From: Chloroflexota bacterium
GTDB lineage: Bacteria > Chloroflexota > Anaerolineae > Anaerolineales > UBA11579
Assembly (NCBI GenBank): GCA_013112575.1
Contig: JABFGG010000025.1
Location: 1-54,878 of the forward strand
Direction of reading: 5' to 3'
DNA: 54,878 bases
Shown here piece by piece: positions 33,569-40,433 of the stretch. The notes under the pieces were generated by a model. It was not told the origin of the DNA. It was given only the letters and a program-made list of their open reading frames with translations, and ran no database searches. Numbering within the stretch: position 1 is the first letter of the stretch; every line of letters starts with the position of its first letter. The position numbers and the translations under genes were made by a program.

Positions 33569-34429
33569 TTGGAAACTACTGCTGCGCCTGGCGTAGCGGA
33601 GATTCTGGCGCGCGCGGAGGCGACCTTTCACTGGTTGCCCGACCCTGCGCTGCCGGCGCTGTCTGAGACGCCACAAGGCCCTTTGCGGGTCGGAGTTGAC
33701 CTCGGCACGGCCTACGTTGTTATGGCTGTGTTGGATGTCGATGGTATGCCTGTGGCAGGTGAATATCAATTCGCCCAGGTAGCACGCGACGGCCTAGTGG
33801 TCGACTTCGTAGGTGCTGTGGACATCGTCCGCAGTATGAAGCAACGCCTTGAAGACCGTATAGGGCGCGAACTTACCCATGCTGCCAGTGGCTACCCGCC
33901 GGGCGTGCCTCAAGCTGAGGTGCGTGCCACGGCCAATGCTGTGGAAGGTGCGGGCCTGGCTTGCACCGGACTTATCGACGAGCCTTCAGCAGCTAATGAA
34001 GTGCTGGGCTTAAAGAATGGCGTGGTAGTCGATGTGGGCGGCGGCACAACCGGCGTGGCGGTGTTGCAGGACGGTGAAGTCGTGTATACGGCTGATGAAG
34101 CTACCGGCGGCACCCATTTTTCACTGGTCATTGCCGGGGCGCATGATGTGCCCTTTGAGCAGGCTGAGGCGATGAAGAAAGACCCTGAGCAGCAACAAGC
34201 GCTTTTCCCTGTGGTGCGTCCAGTGATGGAGAAGGTTGCCAGCATCGTAGCCCGTCATATCGCCGATTTTGATGTGGACAGTATCACGCTGGTGGGTGGC
34301 TCGGTAGCTTTCCCTGGTTTTGATGAGGCCGTAGCCCAGTACACGGGCTTGCCTGCGTATGTCCCTGAGCGCCCCGTTTTTGTAACGCCGCTGGGTATTG
34401 CCCGGCACAACCAACCTGAAAACATATAG
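33569..34429 (+). CDS. EutJ-like actin/Hsp70-fold ATPase of the BMC
   Basis: 286 residues from a TTG start, 5 bp after the BMC-H stop; no ATG or GTG gives a full-length domain. The actin-like ATPase motifs are VGVDLGTAYVV (phosphate 1), VVVDVGGGTTGVAV (phosphate 2) and SITLVGGSVAFPGF (adenosine). EutJ proteins accompany ethanolamine and other metabolosomes and are thought to act as chaperones or reactivating factors for cargo. No B12 or glycyl-radical enzyme is encoded here, so a reactivase role for such an enzyme is unlikely; folding or assembly of cargo is more plausible. Confidence 0.85.
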   Translation: METTAAPGVAEILARAEATFHWLPDPALPALSETPQGPLRVGVDLGTAYVVMAVLDVDGMPVAGEYQFAQVARDGLVVDFVGAVDIVRSMKQRLEDRIGRELTHAASGYPPGVPQAEVRATANAVEGAGLACTGLIDEPSAANEVLGLKNGVVVDVGGGTTGVAVLQDGEVVYTADEATGGTHFSLVIAGAHDVPFEQAEAMKKDPEQQQALFPVVRPVMEKVASIVARHIADFDVDSITLVGGSVAFPGFDEAVAQYTGLPAYVPERPVFVTPLGIARHNQPENI

Positions 34430-34437
34430 GATTAATT

Positions 34438-35064
34438 ATGGCTGATGGATTTTCACTGCGTGTATATAGTTACTTAGACCGTATGCAGCCGCAATACGCG
34501 GCCTTTGTCGGTACGGTCACCCAGGGCGACCTGCCCACTGCGGGCATGGCTTCGCTCTACGTGGAGATGGCTCCCGGCAACGAGGTCTTTCGCGTTGTTG
34601 ACATTGCGGTTAAGGCCACTGAGGCCAAACCCGGTGCACAAATCGTTGAGCGCGAATTTGGTATGTTTGAGATCCACTCACTTAACCAATCGGACGTGCA
34701 GGAATCTGGACGTATCGTGCTTGACCGCCTGGGGCTCAACGTGGAAGATCGCATCCGTCCCAAAATTGCCTCTTCCCAATTGATTACCAATATTGACCCC
34801 TACCAGTCGCAGCTGCTCAATCGCTTCCGCCGCGGCAGTATGCTAGTGCCCGGTGAGACCCTGCTGGTATTGGAAGTGGCCCCGGCCGCTTACATCAACT
34901 TCGCCTGTAATGAAGCTGAGAAGCGCGCCAACATTAAGATCATTCATATCACCTCGGTGGGGCGCTTCGGTCGTATGTGGCTCTCCGGTTCTGAATCTGA
35001 GATGAAGACTGCTCTGGATGCTGCCACTCAAGCGCTAGAAAGCCTTGACGGTAAGGATTCCTAG
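34438..35064 (+). CDS. BMC-T tandem-domain trimeric shell protein
   Basis: 208 residues with two BMC domains. The second is clear (GETLLVLEVAPAAYINFACNEAEKRANIKIIHITSVGRFGRMWLSGSE). The first (LRVYSYLDRMQPQYAAFVGTV, GMASLYVEMAPGNEVFRVVDIAVKATEAKPG) looks like the circularly permuted form seen in trimers of the double-stacking type, but that subtype is not certain. Such trimers form gated pores for larger metabolites, as would be needed for sugar phosphates or cofactors. Confidence 0.9.
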   Translation: MADGFSLRVYSYLDRMQPQYAAFVGTVTQGDLPTAGMASLYVEMAPGNEVFRVVDIAVKATEAKPGAQIVEREFGMFEIHSLNQSDVQESGRIVLDRLGLNVEDRIRPKIASSQLITNIDPYQSQLLNRFRRGSMLVPGETLLVLEVAPAAYINFACNEAEKRANIKIIHITSVGRFGRMWLSGSESEMKTALDAATQALESLDGKDS

Positions 35065-35075
35065 GATAGCAAACG

Positions 35076-35687
35076 ATGGCCAGCCAGGGTTCAAAAGCCC
35101 ATATCGACACGATTGGCAGTGACCTGCAAATCAGGGTCAGGCTACCAATCGATTGGTTCGTGCTTATATTTATGAGCGTATGGCTGTTTTTCTGGACGAT
35201 TGGCGAACTAGTAGCTTTGAATATCCTGATCGGGATCGTTTGGCCAGTACCTTTTGACTTAGGTTTTTTTGGCTTTGAATTTGGCGAGATCATTGGGACT
35301 GGCGGGCTTGTACTGGCTTTCCTTTTGATCTGGTTCTTGTTTTGGACACGCGCCGGTATTCGGGCGTTTCGGGCTTTGCTTACTATGTTAGCGGGTTCAG
35401 AATTGATTGAAGTCAATTCCGGAGGCATTACCTTGAGTCGCCAGATATTTGGTATCGGTTTTCCAAAGACTTATGCTTCAGATAAGATCACTAGCCTGCG
35501 CATGATGAATAAAGAGGACCGACAACCAATCCGAAAACGCTCATTTGGACGCGGCAAGGATGGCCTGGCTTTTGATCATGGTTATGATACGGTGACTTTT
35601 GGCGAAGGGCTCAAACGCGATGCCGCCGAAGAAATTATCCGAGCAATTGGTGGCCGCTTCTCGCACTATTTAAAGGGCGCAGGATGA
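35076..35687 (+). CDS. Two-helix membrane protein with PH-like domain, inside the BMC operon (copy 1)
   Basis: 203 residues. A short N-terminus, two membrane helices (about 27-56 and 73-92) and a cytosolic beta-rich domain (about 105-203) that resembles bacterial PH domains (ELIEVNSGGITLSRQI). The end motif FGEGL...AAEEIIRAIGG...HYLK is shared with the next gene (CGEGL...QAEDILTEV...QYVK), so the two are paralogues. It does not resemble any standard BMC component. It follows the BMC-T gene by 11 bp and overlaps the next gene. Confidence 0.72.
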   Translation: MASQGSKAHIDTIGSDLQIRVRLPIDWFVLIFMSVWLFFWTIGELVALNILIGIVWPVPFDLGFFGFEFGEIIGTGGLVLAFLLIWFLFWTRAGIRAFRALLTMLAGSELIEVNSGGITLSRQIFGIGFPKTYASDKITSLRMMNKEDRQPIRKRSFGRGKDGLAFDHGYDTVTFGEGLKRDAAEEIIRAIGGRFSHYLKGAG

Positions 35688-36271
35688 TGTCCTCAGAAGC
35701 TATTCCCGTCAAGCTCCCATCCCGGATTTTTCGGGTGCGCTCTGGACGTGATCAAGTCGCAGTGACCATTCGACGACGGATCAATCCCTGGCAGTTTAGC
35801 CCAATTATTGTGGGGTTGCTCGCCTGGGCTTACGTGGTTATTTATCTTTTTGGCGTCAACCTGCCCTTTGTGGATGAAGTATTATCCCCCCTGCGCGGCA
35901 GTCCCGAAGCAGGTTTCATCCTGGTGTCTCTAGCCTGGGTTATGGGAATGGCTTTCTATGCCCTCGTAGCTTTGCGACAATATGGCATTCGAGAAACGAT
36001 ACGGTTTAACAGCCGTGGCATCCGTCTGCACCATGCTTTTACTATGCTTAGCTGGTCGAGATTCTATAAAGCCGATAAAGTGGCTGATATACGAGTGGCG
36101 AAGCTGGCAGATCGAGAATATGGTGAAGCCCCACAATTCGAGAAATCACTGACGATGCTCGTGTTCGATCACGATTTTAAAATGATCTTGTGTGGAGAAG
36201 GACTCACCGCTGAGCAAGCTGAAGATATTCTTACTGAGGTCAAAAATTCTTTTCCACAATATGTGAAATAA
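35684..36271 (+). CDS. Two-helix membrane protein with PH-like domain, inside the BMC operon (copy 2)
   Basis: 195 residues. Two membrane helices (about 38-58 and 77-98) and a cytosolic domain from about 103 (IRETIRFNSRGIRLHH ... GEGLTAEQAEDILTEV). It is a diverged paralogue of the preceding gene, sharing the C-terminal motif. The start overlaps the stop of copy 1; either of two adjacent ATGs (35684 or 35687) could be used. It could tether the shell to the membrane or serve as a sugar or signal sensor; this is speculation. Confidence 0.72.
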   Translation: MMSSEAIPVKLPSRIFRVRSGRDQVAVTIRRRINPWQFSPIIVGLLAWAYVVIYLFGVNLPFVDEVLSPLRGSPEAGFILVSLAWVMGMAFYALVALRQYGIRETIRFNSRGIRLHHAFTMLSWSRFYKADKVADIRVAKLADREYGEAPQFEKSLTMLVFDHDFKMILCGEGLTAEQAEDILTEVKNSFPQYVK

Positions 36272-36284
36272 GTAGGAAACAAAT

Positions 36285-36632
36285 ATGCCCAAAACCTTTT
36301 ATACCGAAAGAGACGTAGAAGACCTCGTTGCCCGCGGGGTGACCTCCTTGGACGTCAATGACGATGTGGTGCTGACCGACTTGGCGCGTGACCGCGCGGC
36401 TGAGATTGGCCTGAGCCTGCTGCGTGAACACGATGCGCCCCCCAGCGCCCCAGAACGTCCCTATATTGCCACACAGGTGGCTCCTCCACCCGCGGCATCA
36501 GCTCCAGTGTCTAGTAGCGATGATATTCAGGCGCGTGTGCGTAAGGCTGTGGTAGCGCAACTTGGTAACTCAGTGGATGCTCAATTGCTGGATACAATTA
36601 TCCGGCGCGTGTTGCAGAGCGTGGGCAAATAG
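36285..36632 (+). CDS. Small BMC adaptor-like protein with C-terminal encapsulation helices
   Basis: 115 residues in three parts. The N-terminal segment (3-46; YTERDVEDLVARGVTSL, then VVLTDLARDRAAEIGLSL) resembles the start of EutQ and similar BMC proteins. A Pro/Ala-rich linker (50-77) follows. The C-terminal part has two amphipathic helices (80-93 and 99-113; QARVRKAVVAQL and QLLDTIIRRVLQSVGK) that match the pattern of the operon's encapsulation peptides. It could bridge cargo enzymes or hold a core together. No enzymatic domain is seen. Confidence 0.72.
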   Translation: MPKTFYTERDVEDLVARGVTSLDVNDDVVLTDLARDRAAEIGLSLLREHDAPPSAPERPYIATQVAPPPAASAPVSSSDDIQARVRKAVVAQLGNSVDAQLLDTIIRRVLQSVGK

Positions 36633-36635
36633 CAC

Positions 36636-36956
36636 ATGCTGCTAGGACGTGTACGCGGCAACGCAGTCAGTAGCGTAAAATATCCGGACCTCAAGGGTAT
36701 GAAGCTGCTGGTCGTGGAGCCGCTTAATAAGCATCTCGAACCCAGCGGTCCATTGCAGATCGCAGTGGACGTGGTGGATGCAGGGCCTGGCGACCTGTGT
36801 GTCATGGTGCGCTCGCGTGAAGCGGCTCTGGCGATGAAGGAACACAAATTCGTGCCGGTCGATCTGGCTCTGGTGGGCGTCGTTGATGAACTGGTCGTGC
36901 GCCCCGATGGTGATTTTGATTTCAACTTAGTAAAAGGAACTACGAAGTATTCGTAG
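36636..36956 (+). CDS. BMC-P pentameric shell vertex protein, copy 3
   Basis: 106 residues, slightly long for the family. LLGRVRGNAVSSVKYPDLKGMKLLVV and VDVVDAGPGDLCVMVRSREAALAMKEH are clear EutN/CcmL features. It is distinct from copies 1 and 2 and starts 3 bp after the adaptor gene. Confidence 0.92.
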   Translation: MLLGRVRGNAVSSVKYPDLKGMKLLVVEPLNKHLEPSGPLQIAVDVVDAGPGDLCVMVRSREAALAMKEHKFVPVDLALVGVVDELVVRPDGDFDFNLVKGTTKYS

Positions 36957-36968
36957 AATGAAGCAACC

Positions 36969-37247
36969 ATGATCCTTGGCAAGGTAACCGGCACGGTCGT
37001 AACGACCATCAGCCACCCCCATTACAAGAACCGCCGCCTGCTGGTGGTGCAGCCCTTGACACTCAAAGGTGACAAGGCTGACGGTGATTTCCTGGCATTG
37101 GATACCACCCATGCTGGCATCGGGGATACCGTTCTGGTGAACCGCGAGGGCAACGGGGCCCGCGCGGTACTGAATAACCCGGATGGGGCCATCATCTCAC
37201 TTATCGTTGGCATAGTCGATCAGGTCACTGTCGAAACCGTAAACTGA
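36969..37247 (+). CDS. BMC-P pentameric shell vertex protein, copy 4
   Basis: 92 residues. LGKVTGTVVTTISHPHYKNRRLLVVQPL and DTTHAGIGDTVLVNREGNGARAVL are typical. It is the last gene of the BMC operon, which thus encodes four different pentamers. Confidence 0.92.
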   Translation: MILGKVTGTVVTTISHPHYKNRRLLVVQPLTLKGDKADGDFLALDTTHAGIGDTVLVNREGNGARAVLNNPDGAIISLIVGIVDQVTVETVN

Positions 37248-37291
37248 AGCACCCCCAATATATAAAAATTGTGCTATTCTCTACTTAATGG

Positions 37292-37315
37292 CTGCCTTGT
37301 TGGCAGTTTATTTTT
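37292..37315 (+). terminator. Intrinsic terminator of the BMC operon
   Basis: CTGCC (37292-37296) and GGCAG (37302-37306), loop TTGTT, then TTTATTTTT. It separates the BMC operon from lepB. Confidence 0.8.
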
Positions 37316-37332
37316 GACTGTAGGAGTCCTCG

Positions 37333-37950
37333 TTGGAAGAGTATCAAAGCGGCACCAGTGAATTTTCGCCTATTGAAGAATTACAGGAAACCGAAGAACC
37401 GGGTTCGAATTGGGGTAAGGTCTTGCTGGAGATACTCGAGACACTGGTGTTGGCCGTCTTGCTGTTTGTGGGCATTAACACAGTTTCAGCTCGCATCCTG
37501 GTGGATGGCCGCAGCATGGAACCGAGCTTTGTAGATGGGGAATACGTCATCGTAAACAAGCTGGCTTACCGCTTTGGTGATATCCAACGCGGTGACGTGA
37601 TCATCTTTCCCAACCCCCGGCGCCCTGATGAGGACTTGATCAAGCGCGTGATCGGTCTGCCTGGCGAAACCATCGAAGTGCGTGATTCTCAGGTGTGGAT
37701 CAATGGCGTGGCCCTGGATGAACCGTATATCAAAGAGCAGCCGCTCTATATCCGCGGCCCGCTTGAGTTGGGTGACGATATTATTTATGTGCTGGGTGAC
37801 AACCGCAACGACTCATCCGACTCGCATGAATGGCATGATGAAACGCCGTTGAATGTGAGTCAGGTGATCGGTAAAGCCGTATTTGTATATTGGCCGATCA
37901 ATATGATCGGTGTGGTCGACCCTCTTGAACCACAACTGATCCTCCCCTAG
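37333..37950 (+). CDS. lepB: Signal peptidase I
   Basis: 205 residues from a TTG start with TAGGAG 7 bases upstream. The N-terminal cytosolic segment is Glu-rich and one membrane helix (about 33-55) follows. The catalytic Ser is in VDGRSMEPSF and the catalytic Lys in DLIKRVIGLPGE; LGDNRNDSSDSHEW closes the active site. It removes signal peptides of exported proteins, many of which, including lipoproteins and proteases, are encoded in this window (lipoproteins themselves use signal peptidase II). Confidence 0.93.
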   Translation: MEEYQSGTSEFSPIEELQETEEPGSNWGKVLLEILETLVLAVLLFVGINTVSARILVDGRSMEPSFVDGEYVIVNKLAYRFGDIQRGDVIIFPNPRRPDEDLIKRVIGLPGETIEVRDSQVWINGVALDEPYIKEQPLYIRGPLELGDDIIYVLGDNRNDSSDSHEWHDETPLNVSQVIGKAVFVYWPINMIGVVDPLEPQLILP

Positions 37951-37971
37951 TTGTCCGACAGTTATCCTTGC

Positions 37972-38000
37972 TTGACCGCATATAGGCGCAATGGTAAAAT
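37972..38000 (+). promoter_or_regulatory. Promoter of tRNA-Glu
   Basis: TTGACC (37972-37977), a 17-bp spacer and TAAAAT (37995-38000). The tRNA starts 116 bases later, with hairpins in the leader. Confidence 0.72.
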
Positions 38001-38044
38001 TCCGCCTTGCTGCAATTGAAGCTTTTTATTGCTAAAAATTGTAG

Positions 38045-38116
38045 TTGTGCTTGCACAAGAGCCGTAGAATTTCTGCGAAGCTGAAATTCCTAAGCATAAA
38101 GTGCAACGCACTTTTT
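38045..38116 (+). repeat. Hairpin series in the tRNA-Glu leader
   Basis: Three perfect hairpins: TTGTGC/GCACAA (38045-38058), GAATTTC/GAAATTC (38067-38073, 38083-38089) and AAAGTGC/GCACTTT (38098-38104, 38108-38114). The last has a short T run that touches the tRNA's first base. The middle one shares a CGAAG loop core with hairpins near the tRNA cluster at 7 kb. Confidence 0.7.
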
Positions 38117-38189
38117 GCCCCCATCGTCTAGGGGACCAGGACGTAGCCCTTTCAAGGCTAAGACCGGGGTTCGAATCCCCGTGGGGGCA
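38117..38189 (+). tRNA. tRNA-Glu(TTC)
   Basis: Acceptor GCCCCCA/TGGGGGC, D-stem CGTC/GACG, anticodon stem TAGCC/GGCTA with loop CTTTCAA (anticodon TTC), T-arm CGGGG/CCCCG with TTCGAAT. CCA is not encoded. Confidence 0.95.
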
Positions 38190-38199
38190 CCTCCCCAGA

Positions 38200-38233
38200 A
38201 CATCCCGAACCACTCAGGTTTGGGATGTTTTTT
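38200..38233. terminator. Intrinsic terminator after tRNA-Glu
   Basis: A 12-bp stem with one G-T pair (38200-38211 with 38217-38228), 5-base loop, then a T run. It lies between the tRNA and the convergent response-regulator gene. Confidence 0.9.
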
Positions 38234-38255
38234 TATTTGACTCTAGATCGTTGGG

Positions 38256-38912
38256 CTATTCTTCGTCATCTAATGGCACGATGCGCTGCTTCAGGGCATA
38301 GATGGCAGCCTGGGTGCGATCTGCCAACTGCAATTTGCTCAGGATATTGCTGACGTGGGTCTTAACCGTCTTTTCGCTGAGGGTCAATTCTGTTGCAATT
38401 TCCTGGTTGCTGTTTCCGCGTGCAATCAGTCCAAGTACTTCCAGTTCCCTCCCTGTAAGCATGTCCAGCGAGGGAGCATCTCCACTAACTTCCTGCATTA
38501 ATCGCTTGGCGACCCTTGAATGCAGCCGTGCTTCACCTCTGCTGGCGGCACGCACAGCATCCAGGACCTCGTCCGGCAGGGAGCTTTTAAGTAGATAGCT
38601 CAAGGCTCCGGCCTTTATCGCGGGAAATACCAGGGCATCTTCGTGATGGCTTGTCAGTACAACTACCTGCGTGTGGGGGCTGGCTGCCCGGATCTCGCGG
38701 GTAGCGTCCACCCCATTTACATCAGGCATCATGAGGTCCATGAGCACCACGTCGGGTAGCATCTCGCCGGCAAGCTTGATGGCATCTTCCCCATTCTCCG
38801 CTTCGGCAATCACAATAATATCCGGCTGCACTTCCATCAATTGGCGCAAACCCTGCCGCACTACAGGATGGTCGTCTACGATGAGGACAGAAATAGTTTC
38901 ATCCATCGGCAT
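38256..38912 (-). CDS. NarL/LuxR-type response regulator
   Basis: 218 residues. The receiver domain (about 7-125) has the phosphorylated Asp59 in VVLMDLMMPD, acid pocket Asp13/Asp14 and a conserved Lys in SYLLKSSLP. A LuxR helix-turn-helix (about 148-210; LTGRELEVLGLIARGNSNQEIATELTLSEKTVKTHVSNIL) follows. It overlaps the histidine-kinase gene by 14 bp and is its output partner. The target genes are unknown. Confidence 0.95.
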   Translation of the reverse strand: MPMDETISVLIVDDHPVVRQGLRQLMEVQPDIIVIAEAENGEDAIKLAGEMLPDVVLMDLMMPDVNGVDATREIRAASPHTQVVVLTSHHEDALVFPAIKAGALSYLLKSSLPDEVLDAVRAASRGEARLHSRVAKRLMQEVSGDAPSLDMLTGRELEVLGLIARGNSNQEIATELTLSEKTVKTHVSNILSKLQLADRTQAAIYALKQRIVPLDDEE

Positions 38913-40368
38913 TACCTTCGCTTGTTATGGGCATCTTGACAGTGATCTTAGTGCCACTTCCCGGTTCACTTTTTATCTCAACTTCCCCGCCTAATTCTTT
39001 GGTGCGGCTGTACATGCTGTATAGCCCCAAATGAGTGTTGGATACTGTTTCCCCGGCATCAAATCCCTGGCCATCATCGGAAATGATTAGCTCAACTTCC
39101 TCCTGCAAATAGCTCAATTGGATCTGTACCTTGCTGGCATCCGAATGCCGCTCTATATTGTTGAGTGCTTCCTGGGCAATGCGCAGGAGGGCGTGTTCAA
39201 TTGGTAAGGGCAGATGCCCTTGCCCTTGAATGGTGAAATCCACTTCCACATTGTTTTGCGTTTGCCACTGATCGAGCAAAGCTGACAGAGCTTTGGATAT
39301 CCCCTGCCCCTCCAGGGACGCCGGGCGCATCTGGTGAATGATAGCATCTACTTCTTCGTGCAGCTGCCGTGCTTGCTGTTCCATCTCAGCCAGGCGCTGT
39401 TTGGCCTGTTCCACATCTTCCTCGGCAAGCTGGCGGATGGCTCCCGCTGTGAGACTCAGTCCAAAGACCTGCTGTTTGAGCGCATCGTGCAGTTCGCGCG
39501 CCATACGATTACGTTCTTCAAGGGCCGCAAAAGCGGAGGCCTCTTCAGCTAATAAAGCATTACGCTCCGCCAATTGGCGAGTCTCCATAAGTTGATCTAC
39601 CAAGCGGTCTGCCATTTCGTTAAACTGGCTGCCAAGCTGCCCGATCTCGTCACTGCCTTGTGGGGGCACGCGTTGATCTAACTGCCCTTCGGCCAGGGCC
39701 AGACTGGCGGCCTGCAAGCGACGCAGACGCCGGACGAAAGGCAGGGCCAAAAAGCCACTGGCGATGCCGGATACGATCATGGCAATCAGTGCAGCCAGCA
39801 ACACACCGCCCCCCAGGGCTAGCAGGGTTTGTTGGGAATCGAGTGGGGCATCGATGTCTGCGGAACGCAAATATACCCACCCGACTGTGTTGTCCTGGGT
39901 ATCAACAATGTCAACCAGCCCGATGTGATCGTCGCCTACAACGTTGTATTGATAGACTGCTGGCTGCAAATCCTCAAAGGTGTAACCAGGAAGCTGTTGT
40001 ATGGTTTCCCCAGGAGTGAACCTGATTTCATCATTGCTTGCCAGCACTTTGCCCTGTGCATCAAAAACGATCAACCAGTCCTCAAAGAAGCTGATAGCCT
40101 CGTCCGGAGCCATCTCGTCGAAAATGGGCACGAGTCCAGAGTTGGCGATGAAATCGCGCACGTTTTGACTCGATAGTGGTTCATCCATTGCCAGGTAGTG
40201 AAGCTCTTCACTCACATAATCCGCGTTGCTGGCGACCCACAAAGCAGGCAGATTGGTTTGCAGATAAAGCAAATAACCTCCCGCAATCAGGAAGGCCAGA
40301 ATCAAAATTGACAGGATGGTGACAAATAAATGGGAAAGGGTCAGTTTAGCCTGGATTCCGAGGCGCAT
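38899..40368 (-). CDS. NarX/DesK-type sensor histidine kinase
   Basis: 489 residues. Two membrane helices (about 12-38 and 182-212) flank an external sensor domain of about 140 residues with a Cache/PAS-like pattern (FEDWLIVFDAQGKVLASND). A HAMP domain (208-262), a coiled coil and a HisKA_3 domain with His294 in RMARELHDALKQQ follow, then the HATPase domain (LLRIAQEALNNIERHSDAS, ISDDGQGFDAG). It is co-transcribed with and phosphorylates the adjacent NarL-type regulator. The signal is not known. Confidence 0.94.
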   Translation of the reverse strand: MRLGIQAKLTLSHLFVTILSILILAFLIAGGYLLYLQTNLPALWVASNADYVSEELHYLAMDEPLSSQNVRDFIANSGLVPIFDEMAPDEAISFFEDWLIVFDAQGKVLASNDEIRFTPGETIQQLPGYTFEDLQPAVYQYNVVGDDHIGLVDIVDTQDNTVGWVYLRSADIDAPLDSQQTLLALGGGVLLAALIAMIVSGIASGFLALPFVRRLRRLQAASLALAEGQLDQRVPPQGSDEIGQLGSQFNEMADRLVDQLMETRQLAERNALLAEEASAFAALEERNRMARELHDALKQQVFGLSLTAGAIRQLAEEDVEQAKQRLAEMEQQARQLHEEVDAIIHQMRPASLEGQGISKALSALLDQWQTQNNVEVDFTIQGQGHLPLPIEHALLRIAQEALNNIERHSDASKVQIQLSYLQEEVELIISDDGQGFDAGETVSNTHLGLYSMYSRTKELGGEVEIKSEPGSGTKITVKMPITSEGNADG

Positions 40369-40433
40369 AGGGCATATTGATGTGAGAGCGCAGTCTGCAC
40401 TGCGCTCTCGTTCATTGTGGCTCTGATTATAGT

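Noticed and set aside
33569..34429. Later ATG start for the EutJ-like gene
   Set aside because: The first in-frame ATG would remove the first phosphate-binding motif of the ATPase fold, so TTG at 33569 is preferred.
28821..37247. BMC operon of ethanolamine, propanediol or choline type
   Set aside because: No ammonia lyase, diol dehydratase or glycyl-radical enzyme is present; DeoC plus RpiB marks the sugar-phosphate class instead.
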